Shown in pieces: positions 1-8,667 of a stretch of DNA of 64,000 nucleotides (its first letter is position 1; the number at the start of each line of letters is the position of its first letter). Made by a program: the position numbers and the translations under genes. The notes below the pieces were generated by a model. That model was not told the DNA's origin. It saw nothing but the letters and a program-made list of their open reading frames with translations, and did no database searches. The stretch comes from Streptosporangium violaceochromogenes (GTDB taxonomy: Bacteria; Actinomycetota; Actinomycetes; Streptosporangiales; Streptosporangiaceae), in assembly GCF_014654615.1 (NCBI RefSeq), contig NZ_BNBB01000026.1, forward strand, positions 1 to 64,000, read 5' to 3'.

Positions 1-79
1 GACCACCAGCTCGGTGCAGGGCCGCGGCCGTCTCACCGGTCGAGAACGCCTCCACCTTGGCTCTGTTTTGCGTTCCCTC

Positions 80-1288
80 ATGTCCGTGCGGCTCGGCGCG
101 GACTTCTCCAAGCTGTGGACCGCCTCGGCGGTGTCCAATGTCGGCGACGGCATCACCATGGCGGCGGGACCACTGCTCGTCGCCTCGCTCACCGGTGAGC
201 CGGCGCTCGTCGCCGGAGCCGCTTTCGCCCAGCAACTCCCCTGGTTGATCATCGCGCTGATCAGCGGCGTCTACGTCGACCGGCTCGACCGCCGCCGTCT
301 CGTCATCGTCGTCAACATCCTGCGCAGGCTGGCCCTGACCGTCCTGGCCGTCGCGATCGGCACCTCGGCCGCCTCCGTCCCGCTCATCTACCTCGTGTTC
401 TTCCTGCTCGGTGTCGGTGAGACCCTCGCCGACACCGCCTTCTCCGCGCTGGTGCCGGCCACCGTCGCACCCGAGCGGCTGACCGAGGCCACCTCCCGGA
501 TGACGGCCACCGGCATCCTGGGAAACCAGATCCTGGCCAAGCCGCTGGGGGGCTGGCTGTTCGCCGTCGGCGGGGCTCTCCCGTTCGCGGCCGACGCCCT
601 GACCTTCCTCATAGCGGCCGCGCTGACGTCGGCCGTCCGCGTCCCGGCCGCCGGACCGACCTCCGGACCGGCGGGCGGACCGGCCGCCGGCGGCGGCGGC
701 GTACGCGAGGACATCTCCGCCGGGATCCGCTGGTTGTGGCGGCATCGGCTGCTGCGAACGCTCGCGGTGACCATGGGCGTGGCCAATATTGCTTTCTGCG
801 CCGCTTTCGCGGTCTTCGCCCTCTACGTGCAGCAGCGGCTGGAGCTGACCGAGACCGGCTATGGGTTCCTGCTCACCACCTTCGGCGTCGGGGGACTGGC
901 CGGCAGTGTCCTCGCCCCGCGGCTGAGCGAGAGGTTCGGGGCCAGGGCGCTGCTCCGCGGTGGTCTGATCATCGAGATCACCACGCACGCCGTCCTCGCG
1001 GCCACCACACAGCCGCTGATCGCCGCGGCGATCCTGACCGCCTTCGGGGTGCACAGCGTGATCTGGGGGATCATCGTGACCGCCCGGTTACAGCAGGAGG
1101 TGCCGGACGGACTTCGCGGCCGGGTCGGCAGCGTCTACGCCCTCGTTCAGGTGAGCGGCGCCGCCGCCGGATCTCTGCTCGGTGGCCTGATCGCCCAGGC
1201 TGTGACGATCACCGCGCCGTTCTGGGGCGCCGCCGCCGCCATGGCCGCCGTCACCGCGGCCGCCTGGCGGCCACTGCGCGCCGCCTGA
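80..1288 (+). CDS. MFS transporter, probable drug or metabolite exporter
   Basis: The 402-residue protein has about 12 hydrophobic segments and the layout of actinobacterial major facilitator superfamily exporters (MFS_3/enterobactin-exporter-like). Signs include the opening FSKLWTASAVSNVGDGI, a loop with YVDRLDRRR after the second segment, and a glycine/proline/alanine-rich central loop near residues 195-215. The ATG at 80 was chosen because family members start just before this FxxLW motif; an open frame continues upstream to the window edge without homology-like sequence. Substrate cannot be read from the sequence. No neighbour suggests a dedicated pathway. Confidence 0.85.
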   Translation: MSVRLGADFSKLWTASAVSNVGDGITMAAGPLLVASLTGEPALVAGAAFAQQLPWLIIALISGVYVDRLDRRRLVIVVNILRRLALTVLAVAIGTSAASVPLIYLVFFLLGVGETLADTAFSALVPATVAPERLTEATSRMTATGILGNQILAKPLGGWLFAVGGALPFAADALTFLIAAALTSAVRVPAAGPTSGPAGGPAAGGGGVREDISAGIRWLWRHRLLRTLAVTMGVANIAFCAAFAVFALYVQQRLELTETGYGFLLTTFGVGGLAGSVLAPRLSERFGARALLRGGLIIEITTHAVLAATTQPLIAAAILTAFGVHSVIWGIIVTARLQQEVPDGLRGRVGSVYALVQVSGAAAGSLLGGLIAQAVTITAPFWGAAAAMAAVTAAAWRPLRAA

Positions 1289-1461
1289 GGACGGACCCGA
1301 GCGCGGTGGGAAGGGACCGCGCCGGAACCGGCTTGAGCGCGCTCCGTGACCGGTGAGAGGCGGGGCGCGATCTTGCTTGAAGGTCACGTTCTCGTACCCG
1401 GAGGCCCCTTGAGAACCCCCAAAAGCCCCTCGGTCCGCTCACGCTCCGGCATGATCTCCCC

Positions 1462-2004
1462 GTGCGGCAGGTGTGGGTCCTCTGGGGAGGCGTGATCGTC
1501 ACGATGGCCCTGGCGCTTCCGGCCGCCGTCGCCGGCGCCTGTCTCCTCGCCCGGCGGCGGGCCTCGCGGGGGCGCCCCCTCCCCGTCCGAACGGCCGTCG
1601 CCGACGTCGGCGCGGTGGCCGGGACCGCCCCCTGGCTGTGGATGATCCTCACCCTCCGGCCGGCTCCGAACGTGGTCGACCTCGTCCCGTTCGACGACCT
1701 CGCGAGGCTTTTCCAGCACTCAGCCGAGACGGCGTTCACGCAGGCCGGGGGGAGTCTCCTGGTGTTCGCCGCGCTCGGTGCCGCGCTTCCCGCACGCTGG
1801 GCGCGCCTGGCCCGCCTCACCCGGGTCGCGGGGGTGGCCGCGGGCGCCTCGCTCACCGTCGAGCTCCTCCAGTACGACCTGCGCCTGGGCCGGGTGAGCT
1901 CCGTCGACGACGTCCTTCTCAACACCGCGGGGGCCGTGCCGGCGGCGGCCGCCACGCGGAGACGGTGGGCCGGACGGGCACCGGTGGAAACCTCGGAGCG
2001 GTGA
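1462..2004 (+). CDS. VanZ-like family membrane protein
   Basis: The 180-residue protein has about four membrane segments. It carries the VanZ-family signature: VDLVPFDDL at residues 72-80, then a second block with ExxQ (E134, Q137), R144, paired Asp at 149-150 and N154 in a DDVLLN context. VanZ of enterococci gives low-level teicoplanin resistance by an unknown mechanism; most actinobacterial members have no tested role. It starts with GTG. It lies 173 bp after the MFS gene and about 150 bp before a GntR regulator on the same strand, so it may stand alone. Confidence 0.8.
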   Translation: MRQVWVLWGGVIVTMALALPAAVAGACLLARRRASRGRPLPVRTAVADVGAVAGTAPWLWMILTLRPAPNVVDLVPFDDLARLFQHSAETAFTQAGGSLLVFAALGAALPARWARLARLTRVAGVAAGASLTVELLQYDLRLGRVSSVDDVLLNTAGAVPAAAATRRRWAGRAPVETSER

Positions 2005-2154
2005 CGGAGCGGATAGGGCTCCGCAGGGCGTCACACGGGCACGATCCTCTCAAAAGAAGCGCGGGACCAACCTTCATATCTGTGCGATCGTGGACAAGAC
2101 GGGGCAAGTTCTCTGGAGACGCCAAACCCTGTTGGTGACAGAGGGTGATACAAC

Positions 2155-2907
2155 GTGCAGCAATCCCCGGTTCCTCCCGAGCCCCCGATCTACCGGCGAA
2201 TCGCCGATGGACTTCGCGAAGCGATCCTGTCCGGCGAATTGCGCGACGGGGACCGGCTTCCGGGCGAGAACGCTCTCATGACCGAGTACGGCATAGCCCG
2301 CGCGACCGCCCGGCAGGCATTGTCCGTTCTCATCAACGAAGGACTGGCCGTCCCCAGACGCGGCTCGGGAGTCTACGTGCGGCAGTTCCGCCCCCTGCGG
2401 CGGCACGGCTCGCGACGGCTCTCCCAGCGGCGGTGGGGACGGGGGCAGGCGATCTGGGACTCCGACACCGTCGGCCGGCCGTACACCGTCGACGAGGTCG
2501 TCATCGACAAGGAGGCCGCGGAGGAGGCCGTGGCACGGGTGCTGGACAGCACCGAGGTGTGGGTGCGAAGACGGCGCTACTCGGTGGACGGCAGACCGGT
2601 CCAGCTGGCCGTCTCCCACTTCCCCGCCGCCCTGGTGGAGGACACCCCGATCGTCCGGCCGGACACCGGGCCCGGCGGTGTCTACGCGCGCCTGAGCGAG
2701 CTGGGACACACCCCGGCGCACTTCATCGAGGAGGTCCGCGCCCGCATGCCCCACCCGCACGAGACCGTCTCGCTGGATCTGCCTCCGGGGACACCGGTCA
2801 TCGTGGTCTGCCGGACCGCGTACACCGCGGAGGGCCGCGGCGTCGAGGTCAACGAGATGGTCCTCGACGCCGCGGCCTATGTACTTCAGTACGACTTCGA
2901 CTCATAG
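2155..2907 (+). CDS. GntR-family transcriptional regulator, HutC/UTRA type
   Basis: The 250-residue protein has an N-terminal winged helix (about residues 10-75) with the GntR pattern PIYRRIADGLREAILSGEL and RATARQALSVLINEGL. A C-terminal UTRA-type ligand domain (about 90-245) has the RRRYSVDGRPVQLAVSHFP strand-turn block. HutC-subfamily proteins repress genes until a small metabolite binds. GTG start; a longer overlapping frame in another register carries no family features. No obvious target operon adjoins it, so its regulon is unknown. Confidence 0.85.
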   Translation: MQQSPVPPEPPIYRRIADGLREAILSGELRDGDRLPGENALMTEYGIARATARQALSVLINEGLAVPRRGSGVYVRQFRPLRRHGSRRLSQRRWGRGQAIWDSDTVGRPYTVDEVVIDKEAAEEAVARVLDSTEVWVRRRRYSVDGRPVQLAVSHFPAALVEDTPIVRPDTGPGGVYARLSELGHTPAHFIEEVRARMPHPHETVSLDLPPGTPVIVVCRTAYTAEGRGVEVNEMVLDAAAYVLQYDFDS

Positions 2908-3029
2908 ATCAAGTGCTGTCCACCGACGATAGGTTGACCTGTCCCTGGCGATCATTGATTTCTCTAGAGAAGTCCTTCACCGTCAAAGGTGGAACGTCGC
3001 AAGGGCCTGGGCGCGGGGAAGGTGCAGGG

Positions 3030-3248
3030 ATGTCATTTGACCGGCATCTGGCGGAAATCGCCCGAGAGTTTCCCGAGTGGACGATCTGGCGGAGCGACGC
3101 GGGCCGGTGGTGGGCCACCCGCCACCACCCGCTGAGCTCCGCGCAACGAGATATCGGCTGCGCCATGACCATTGACGCGGACGATCCGGAGAAGCTGCGT
3201 GAGCAGCTCAACGACCAGCAGGAGCTCTCCGGCGAGGGAGATTCCTGA
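3030..3248 (+). CDS. Small conserved-type hypothetical protein, 72 aa
   Basis: The ATG at 3030 has a purine-rich GGGGAAGGTGCAGGG just upstream. The product is acidic and soluble, with a Trp-rich core (FPEWTIWRSDAGRWWATR) and no membrane segment or signal peptide. Similar short proteins with a WxIWRSxxGxWWA core occur near regulators in Streptosporangiaceae and related families, without known function. It lies 122 bp downstream of the GntR gene and is followed by a strong hairpin, so it may be the last gene of that transcript. Confidence 0.65.
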   Translation: MSFDRHLAEIAREFPEWTIWRSDAGRWWATRHHPLSSAQRDIGCAMTIDADDPEKLREQLNDQQELSGEGDS

Positions 3249-3309
3249 AACAGGCCGCCCGGTGCCGGGGTCAGCGGATCTCGCGGCCCCGGCGCCGGGC
3301 CCCCAAATC

Positions 3310-3346
3310 GCGGAAGCCTCCGGGCCTATCGGGGGGAGGCTTCCGC
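3310..3346. terminator. Bidirectional hairpin terminator between convergent genes
   Basis: A perfect 12-bp stem GCGGAAGCCTCC/GGAGGCTTCCGC with a 13-nt loop lies between the end of the 72-aa gene and the end of the DivIVA-like gene on the other strand. There is no long U tract, as is usual in high-GC actinobacteria. Confidence 0.6.
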
Positions 3347-3483
3347 CTTGACTTCCCGTCCCCCGGGGCCGTGGCATGTTTCCCCGCCCGAAGGCCCCGG
3401 CGGGCGACACCGGGTCACCTGCCCCGAGGCGGGGCAGGCCGGTTCACACGACGGGGCCGCGGACGTCTCCGGGACCGCCCCCG

Positions 3484-4647
3484 TCACTTACGGCCCGCGT
3501 ACTCCTCGCTCGGTACGACGGCCGGCCCGCCGTTCGCGCCGGCGCCGCCGAAACCCTCGGCACGGTGGCCGCCGGGCCGGCGCTCGGGCTCGTCGTCCTC
3601 CACGATCACACGGACCGCCTCGATGTCGGAGCCGAGGTCGACGGCGCCGTTCGCCCCGCCGGTCTCGCCCTCTGGGCCCGAGGTGGCGTCACGGCTCTCC
3701 CCACCGTCTTCGGCCCCCTCCGCCCGGCCCTCGGCATCACCCGCGGGCGCCGCCTCGGCCTCGGGCCCCGCGGCACGCTCCGGCGCGGTGAGGGCGGGCT
3801 GGACGGGGGCCGGGGGAAGCACGACGGCCTCGTCGATCAGCGGCCCGGCCGACCCCTCCCGGTGGAGCAGGTCGCCGAGGACGGCGCTCATCTCGTTGAG
3901 GCGGCGCATGACCTCGTGGTGGGTGTCTGTGAGATACGTCACCCTGCGGCCGGTCGTCTGATCCAGGATCGTGGAACGCTGCTGGGCCGCCGTCAGCATG
4001 GCGTGGGCGTCGGCCTTGGCGGAGGAGACGGTCGCCTCGGCCTCGGCCCGCGCGCCCGCGATCGTCCGCTCCGCCTCGTTCCTGGAGGAGGTGAGCATGC
4101 GGTCGGCCTCGGTGCGGGCGGCGCGCAGGGTCTCGTCGGCCTCGGTGCGGGCGGAGTTGAGGGTCTCCTCGGCGTCGTTGCCGGCCTGGGAGAGCAGTTG
4201 CTCGGCCGTCTGGGTGGCCTCGGCGACCCGGCGCTCGGCCTCCTGCTGCGCGGCGGTCAGGATGCTCTCGGAACGCTCCCGTGCCGAGGTCACCAGCCGC
4301 TCGGCCTCGGCGGCGGCGTCGTCGCGGAGCTTGCAGGCCTCGGCGTCGGCGACTTTCCGCTTGGCCGTGGCCTCCTCCTCACCCAGCTTGAGAATCTGGC
4401 TGAGACGCTCGCCGAGTTCGTCGTAGTCTTGCGGGGCGTCGGAGAGGCGCCGCCGAGCCTCGGCCAGCTCCGTGCGGCTCTGCTCCACCTGGTCGGCCGA
4501 CCGCGTGAGCCGTTCCTCCAGATCTCGGATCTGGGTGCGGGTACGGTTCATGTAGTCGTGGACCTGGCGGCGGCTGTAGCCGCGCATGACGACCTCGAAC
4601 GAGTCCTCATGCATCAGATCGGGAAAACTCTCGTGCTGGTTTGTCAT
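3484..4647 (-). CDS. DivIVA-domain coiled-coil protein (FilP/Scy/DivIVA class)
   Basis: The 387-residue protein begins with a DivIVA-type N-terminus: SFEVVMRGYSRRQVHDYMNR at 16-35, with the glycine-tyrosine membrane-targeting loop followed by coiled coil. A long coiled coil runs from about 37 to 235. Residues 165-220 contain five near-perfect 11-residue (hendecad) repeats of the ARTEADETLR type. The C-terminal third is acidic and disordered (Pro/Gly/Glu). Such proteins organise polar growth or the tip cytoskeleton in actinobacteria; an exact orthologue cannot be assigned. It is convergent with the upstream small gene and divergent from the gamma-carbonic anhydrase. Confidence 0.8.
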   Translation of the reverse strand: MTNQHESFPDLMHEDSFEVVMRGYSRRQVHDYMNRTRTQIRDLEERLTRSADQVEQSRTELAEARRRLSDAPQDYDELGERLSQILKLGEEEATAKRKVADAEACKLRDDAAAEAERLVTSARERSESILTAAQQEAERRVAEATQTAEQLLSQAGNDAEETLNSARTEADETLRAARTEADRMLTSSRNEAERTIAGARAEAEATVSSAKADAHAMLTAAQQRSTILDQTTGRRVTYLTDTHHEVMRRLNEMSAVLGDLLHREGSAGPLIDEAVVLPPAPVQPALTAPERAAGPEAEAAPAGDAEGRAEGAEDGGESRDATSGPEGETGGANGAVDLGSDIEAVRVIVEDDEPERRPGGHRAEGFGGAGANGGPAVVPSEEYAGRK

Positions 4648-4787
4648 GGCGCTGCCCGTGGAGGTTGTGTAGCGGAAAAGGAGACGTCAGAAGACGACTT
4701 TCCTGCTTACCGGCCAAGACTGCAACCGGAACGCGCCACCGGCTTGCCGAAATATCGGACAATCACCCTCCTCGTACCATCGACTCC

Positions 4788-5333
4788 ATGAACGCCATCC
4801 CGTACGTCGCCGCCCTCGACGGCGACGCGACCCCCCTGATCCACCCGGAGTCCTACGTCGCCCCCGGAGCCGTGATCGTCGGCAGGGTACGGCTGGGCCG
4901 GGCCGCGAGCGTCTGGTACGGATCGGTCCTGCGGGGCGACGACGAGCTCATCGAGGTGGGCGAGGAGTGCAACGTCCAGGACCTGTGCTGCCTGCACGCC
5001 GACCCCGGCCAACCCGCCGTGCTGGAGGAGCGGGTCAGCCTCGGGCACAAGGCCATGGTGCACGGCGCCCACGTGGAGACCGGCGCGCTCGTCGGCATCG
5101 GCGCGATCGTGCTGGGCGGGGCCAGGATCGGCGCGGGTTCGCTGATCGCCGCCGGGGCCCTGGTGGGGCCGGGTAAGAAGATCCCGGCCGGAGTGCTCGT
5201 CGCGGGCGTGCCGGGGAAGATCGTGCGCGAGCTCACCGACGACGACCGCGCCTCCTTCGCCCGCACCCCCGGCAACTACGTGGCCAAGGCCGCGCGGCAC
5301 CGGGCCGCGACCGCCGTCGCCTCCCACCCCTGA
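4788..5333 (+). CDS. Gamma-class carbonic anhydrase family protein
   Basis: The 181-residue protein is a left-handed beta-helix of hexapeptide repeats (VAPGAVIVGRVRLGRAASVW, then VGIGAIVLGGARIGAGSLIAAGALV). It has the three histidines expected as metal ligands: H70, H87 and H92. H87 and H92 are five apart, as in Cam and the YrdA/CaiE group. Family members bind Zn or Fe; only some have shown CO2 hydration activity. The ATG at 4788 was chosen because the N-terminal MNAIPYVAALDGDAT matches family starts; the open frame begins further upstream. Confidence 0.88.
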   Translation: MNAIPYVAALDGDATPLIHPESYVAPGAVIVGRVRLGRAASVWYGSVLRGDDELIEVGEECNVQDLCCLHADPGQPAVLEERVSLGHKAMVHGAHVETGALVGIGAIVLGGARIGAGSLIAAGALVGPGKKIPAGVLVAGVPGKIVRELTDDDRASFARTPGNYVAKAARHRAATAVASHP

Positions 5334-5435
5334 AATCGCGTCCCCTGAGAACGCGCCTCTGAGAGACGGCGGGGTACGGCGGGGCCGTGACCCACCCGCC
5401 GGGGCCCGGGGACGCGCGGCGGGGCCCTGGGTAGC

Positions 5436-6779
5436 ATGACCGCCGTGGGGCATTGGGACGGCTTCGACGCCATTGAAAGGGACGTGCGTGCCATCGTCTC
5501 CGACCCGCGCTGGGCGGCGCTGCCGCCTCCCGCGCGCTCCCAGGTCGTCGCGGCACGGGTCCTGACCACCCCGGACGGCGGACGCTGGCTGTTCGGCGCG
5601 CGCGCCCGGTGGTACCGCCAGGACCCGGACGACGGCCGCTGGCACCTGACGGCTCCCCCGGCCGACCCGGGCGTGCGGGCGGGGGCGCGCGTCGCCCCGA
5701 CCATGACGATCATCCTGCCGCACCTGGTTCCGCAGGCGCACGACCTCGCCGCCGACCGGGGGTCGGTCCAGGGGTTCGTCGGCCCGGACGTGCCGAGGGG
5801 GATCACCGAGCGGGTCCGCGAGCTGGTCGTCTCGCAGCGCGGGCGGCGGCGGGAGGACTTCCCTCTCACCGGGCCGTTCAGCGAGATCTTCGCCAGGGAG
5901 GTGGCCAGCCCCGTGGCGGCCGTCTGGGGGACGCTCATGTGGTGCGCCTACGCCCCGGCCTTCGACGGCAACGAGGTCCTGCTGTCGATGTTCGGCGAGT
6001 TCCTGGCCCGCCCGCTGCCCGGCGACGAGTGGGTCCGCTGGCTGCCCCACGCCTCCCTGGGCGACCTGGCCACGCTGTACGGCGAGCGGGTCCGGGCCGG
6101 GCACCCGGAGGCGGGCCTGCGGCTGGTCGCGCTGATGGCCGACACGGCGAGGGTGATCAGGGACGACCCCCGCTTCCGCCCCCGGGCCGACGCGCTGGAG
6201 GCCATGGTGCGGCCGCTGCTGCGCCGTACCGGCTCCGACGGCTCCGCCGCCCACCTCGGCGACGACGCGGTACGGCAGGCGTGGCTGGAGCGCTGCCCGC
6301 CCCAGGTGACGCTGCCGGAGCACTCCCCCGGGGAGAACTTCCAGCACGCGGTCTACGACCTGGTCGAGACGCTGGGCTTTCTCGTCCCGAAGGGGGCCGA
6401 TCCCCGGGCGGTGGCGGCGTCACTGCTGGCCGCCGACCTGTCGGCGTTCCCCTCGGAGACGGCCGACGCGCTTTACCCGTGGCTGGACGCGGAGCTGCGC
6501 CACATCCTGCGCGTGGTGCTCGCCGAGCCGTCCCACCCGCTGCGGGGGTGCTGGCCGCGCTCAGGGGAGCTGCCGGCGGCGCTTCATCCGCCGGACCGGG
6601 CCGGGGCCGCGGCCCTGCTGGGGGCCGCCTACGCGATGGGGCTGGCGTGGTGCCGTCTTTCGGGGACCGAGGTGCCGGAGCGGGGGTTCAGCACGGCCGC
6701 GGCGGTCGTGCACCGGCTGGTCCACGAGCGGGACGACCCCGTCCCCGACGTCTCAGGACCCCACCCACGCCACTTCTGA
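5436..6779 (+). CDS. Hypothetical protein, 447 aa
   Basis: I do not recognise a family. The protein is soluble, without signal peptide or transmembrane helix. The N-terminal 80 residues look like a compact beta-rich module (RWLFGARARWYRQDPDDGRWHLTAPPAD), with the RWYRQDPDDGRW element typical of short secreted or WXG-associated actinobacterial domains. The rest is mostly alpha-helical, with a Trp/Pro-rich segment GDEWVRWLPHASLGDLATLYGERV. GC-rich third positions and a clean start support coding. It stands alone between the carbonic anhydrase-like gene and a 233-bp gap. Confidence 0.7.
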   Translation: MTAVGHWDGFDAIERDVRAIVSDPRWAALPPPARSQVVAARVLTTPDGGRWLFGARARWYRQDPDDGRWHLTAPPADPGVRAGARVAPTMTIILPHLVPQAHDLAADRGSVQGFVGPDVPRGITERVRELVVSQRGRRREDFPLTGPFSEIFAREVASPVAAVWGTLMWCAYAPAFDGNEVLLSMFGEFLARPLPGDEWVRWLPHASLGDLATLYGERVRAGHPEAGLRLVALMADTARVIRDDPRFRPRADALEAMVRPLLRRTGSDGSAAHLGDDAVRQAWLERCPPQVTLPEHSPGENFQHAVYDLVETLGFLVPKGADPRAVAASLLAADLSAFPSETADALYPWLDAELRHILRVVLAEPSHPLRGCWPRSGELPAALHPPDRAGAAALLGAAYAMGLAWCRLSGTEVPERGFSTAAAVVHRLVHERDDPVPDVSGPHPRHF

Positions 6780-7012
6780 CAGACGAGGGAAGATCAACCT
6801 CACTATTACTGTCATTTCTCCCACGCCTCTCGCCTCTATCTCTTCACCGCTCAAATATCAGGCAATTTACTGAATTGTGATCCAGGAAACGGGAAGCGAT
6901 CCCCTAGGACCGGGTGAGCATCGTGAGGAATGGTCCCGATGGGCCATGGGCACGAAAGGCCGCCCACCGTAACCTCGAAGTGGGTGTGGGCTGCGGAAGG
7001 AAGGACGACGCG

Positions 7013-7174
7013 GTGGGGCACGACGATCTGGACTCCAGGGTCCACGACCGTGTCGCGTTGGACGAGATCGCACTCTATGCCGAGGTGCTTACCGCCGTCG
7101 CCATCAGCGAACGGCCGCTCACCTTGGCGGAGCTCGACAACGCACTCGGGTTGAGCGCTTCGGCGATCTGCTGA
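7013..7174 (+). CDS. Small protein with helix-turn-helix-like end, 53 aa
   Basis: The GTG at 7013 follows a good ribosome site (GGAAGGAAGGAC). The encoded protein, VGHDDLDSRVHDRVALDE onward, ends in RPLTLAELDNALGLSASAI, which resembles the first two helices of a winged-helix domain. An in-frame ATG at 6914 exists but the extension is low in protein character. No membrane segment is present. It may be a small regulator or a shortened DNA-binding protein; function unknown. A perfect 11-bp hairpin follows about 30 bp later. Confidence 0.6.
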   Translation: MGHDDLDSRVHDRVALDEIALYAEVLTAVAISERPLTLAELDNALGLSASAIC

Positions 7175-7205
7175 AGCCGAGGAGAGATTCATCCGAACGG
7201 CCTGG

Positions 7206-7232
7206 TCCCGGACTCCACGGCGGAGTCCGGGA
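7206..7232 (+). terminator. Hairpin terminator
   Basis: A perfect 11-bp stem TCCCGGACTCC/GGAGTCCGGGA with a 5-nt loop lies 31 bp after the stop of the 53-aa gene. Confidence 0.6.
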
Positions 7233-7263
7233 TATGGCTAGGGAAAGCCAGGATATGGCTAGG
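7230..7263. repeat. Direct repeat of 13 bp, two copies
   Basis: GGATATGGCTAGG occurs at 7230-7242 and 7251-7263, start-to-start 21 bp (two helical turns), each followed by a GAAAR run. It lies between two convergent genes, immediately beyond the end of the csoR-type gene. Confidence 0.6.
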
Positions 7264-7284
7264 AAAAGATGACCCGGTGACTAG

Positions 7285-7566
7285 TCAGGAACGGACAAGC
7301 CGAGCGATCGCCGCGGACGCCTCCTTGATCTTCTCCTCCGCCTCGGGCCCGCCGGAGGTGACGGCGGCGGCGACGCAGTGCGCGATGTGGTCCTCCAGCA
7401 GACCGAGCGCCACCGCCTGCAACGCCCTCGTGGCGGCGGACACCTGTGTCAGCACGTCGATGCAGTAGGCGTCCTCGTCGACCATCCGCTGCAAGCCCCT
7501 GATCTGCCCCTCGACCCGCCGCAGCCGTGTTAAATAGGCCTGTTTGTCTCCGCTGTACCCGTGCAT
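7285..7566 (-). CDS. csoR: CsoR-family metal-sensing transcriptional repressor
   Basis: The 93-residue all-helical protein has the DUF156/CsoR layout, including GYSGDKQAYLTRLRRVEGQIRGLQRMV. It carries the Cu(I) ligand triad C35, H60 and C64 (YCIDVL and EDHIAHC), which separates copper sensors from FrmR-type formaldehyde sensors and from RcnR. Such tetramers release DNA when Cu(I) binds. No copper ATPase or CopZ gene is visible nearby, so the target is elsewhere or is its own promoter. It may be transcribed with or after the glycosyltransferase gene, 18 bp upstream on the same strand. Confidence 0.88.
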   Translation of the reverse strand: MHGYSGDKQAYLTRLRRVEGQIRGLQRMVDEDAYCIDVLTQVSAATRALQAVALGLLEDHIAHCVAAAVTSGGPEAEEKIKEASAAIARLVRS

Positions 7567-7584
7567 GACCCAACGGTACCCGCG

Positions 7585-8667
7585 TCAGGCGCGGCGAGCG
7601 GTGGCGCCGATCAGTTTCTCCCACTGCTCGGCCACCGAGGACGCCCGGTGCGCCTCGACGGCTCTCAGCGCCCCGGCCGCCAGCGCCCTGCGCCGGCGCT
7701 CGTCGTCGATGAGCGACAGGAGCGCGGTGGCGTACGTCCTGATCTCGTCCTCCCCCTCGGCGACCAGAACCCCGTTGCGCCCGTGGGCCACGAAGTCGGC
7801 CGGCCCGCTCGGGCTGTCGAACCCGATCACCGGCACCCCGCTGGCCATCGCCTCGATCACGGTCATCCCGGGCGTCTCGGGAGTGTCGGCCACCGAGGTC
7901 ACCGCCACGATCGAGGCCTTGGCGAACTCTCCGGCCAGATCGAGGGTCGTCCCCATGAAGTAGACGTGGTTGTGCAGGTTGAGCTCCTGAACCAGCGCCC
8001 GCAGGTGCCTTTCCTCGGGGCCTCCGCCGTACAGGCGCAGCCGCCAGTCGGGGCGCTTGTCGGCGACGACGGCGAAGGCGCGGATCAGGCGGTCGTAGGC
8101 TTTCGCCGGCACCCAGCGCCCGCCCGCGGCGACGATGCGGTTGTCCATCCGGGAACGGGGCCAGGGGCCGGGGGGCAGCGCGTCGGGAATGAGCCCGACC
8201 TCCACGCCGTCCAGAAGACCGCCCCACTCGGCGCGGCCCCTCTCCGTCGCGGTGACGACGGCGTCGAGACGGGGGTAGAACTTCACGATCGGGCCGGACA
8301 CCGGCGGGCGGCCCCACTCGCGGGCGATCCGTACGGTCTCGCGCGGCGCGTGCCGGGCCAGCTGGACGCTCAGGCCCGGCCGGGTGCCGATCACCACGTC
8401 GGCCTTGAGGGCGCGCAGCCGCCGCCACAGGGCGACCTCTGCGCGCATCTGGCCCTGCGGAAACAGGTGGCGCACCCCCGGCCTGACGTCGACCAGCCAC
8501 GACAGCCGCACCTTGGGCGCGACCGGGAAGAAGGGCCTGTCGCGGTGGCGGCGGACGCTGAGGATCTCCACGTCGTGGCGCTCGGCGAGCTGCCCCGCGA
8601 GGTTGACGACCGACCGGACGTCGCCGCGCATCCCGTAGACCGAGGGGACGAGCAGACAGATCCTCAT
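7585..8667 (-). CDS. Glycosyltransferase family 4 protein (GT-B fold)
   Basis: The 360-residue protein has two Rossmann halves. The N-terminal half starts MRICLLVPSVYGMRGDVRSVVNLAGQL with the GT4 glycine motif. The C-terminal half has GGRWVPAKAYDRLIRAFA and the nucleotide-sugar block VIEAMASGVPVIGFDSPSGPADFV. It probably transfers a sugar to a cell-surface acceptor, but donor and acceptor are unknown. Its start overlaps the stop of the upstream gene by 4 nt (ATGA), which indicates translational coupling. Confidence 0.88.
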   Translation of the reverse strand: MRICLLVPSVYGMRGDVRSVVNLAGQLAERHDVEILSVRRHRDRPFFPVAPKVRLSWLVDVRPGVRHLFPQGQMRAEVALWRRLRALKADVVIGTRPGLSVQLARHAPRETVRIAREWGRPPVSGPIVKFYPRLDAVVTATERGRAEWGGLLDGVEVGLIPDALPPGPWPRSRMDNRIVAAGGRWVPAKAYDRLIRAFAVVADKRPDWRLRLYGGGPEERHLRALVQELNLHNHVYFMGTTLDLAGEFAKASIVAVTSVADTPETPGMTVIEAMASGVPVIGFDSPSGPADFVAHGRNGVLVAEGEDEIRTYATALLSLIDDERRRRALAAGALRAVEAHRASSVAEQWEKLIGATARRA

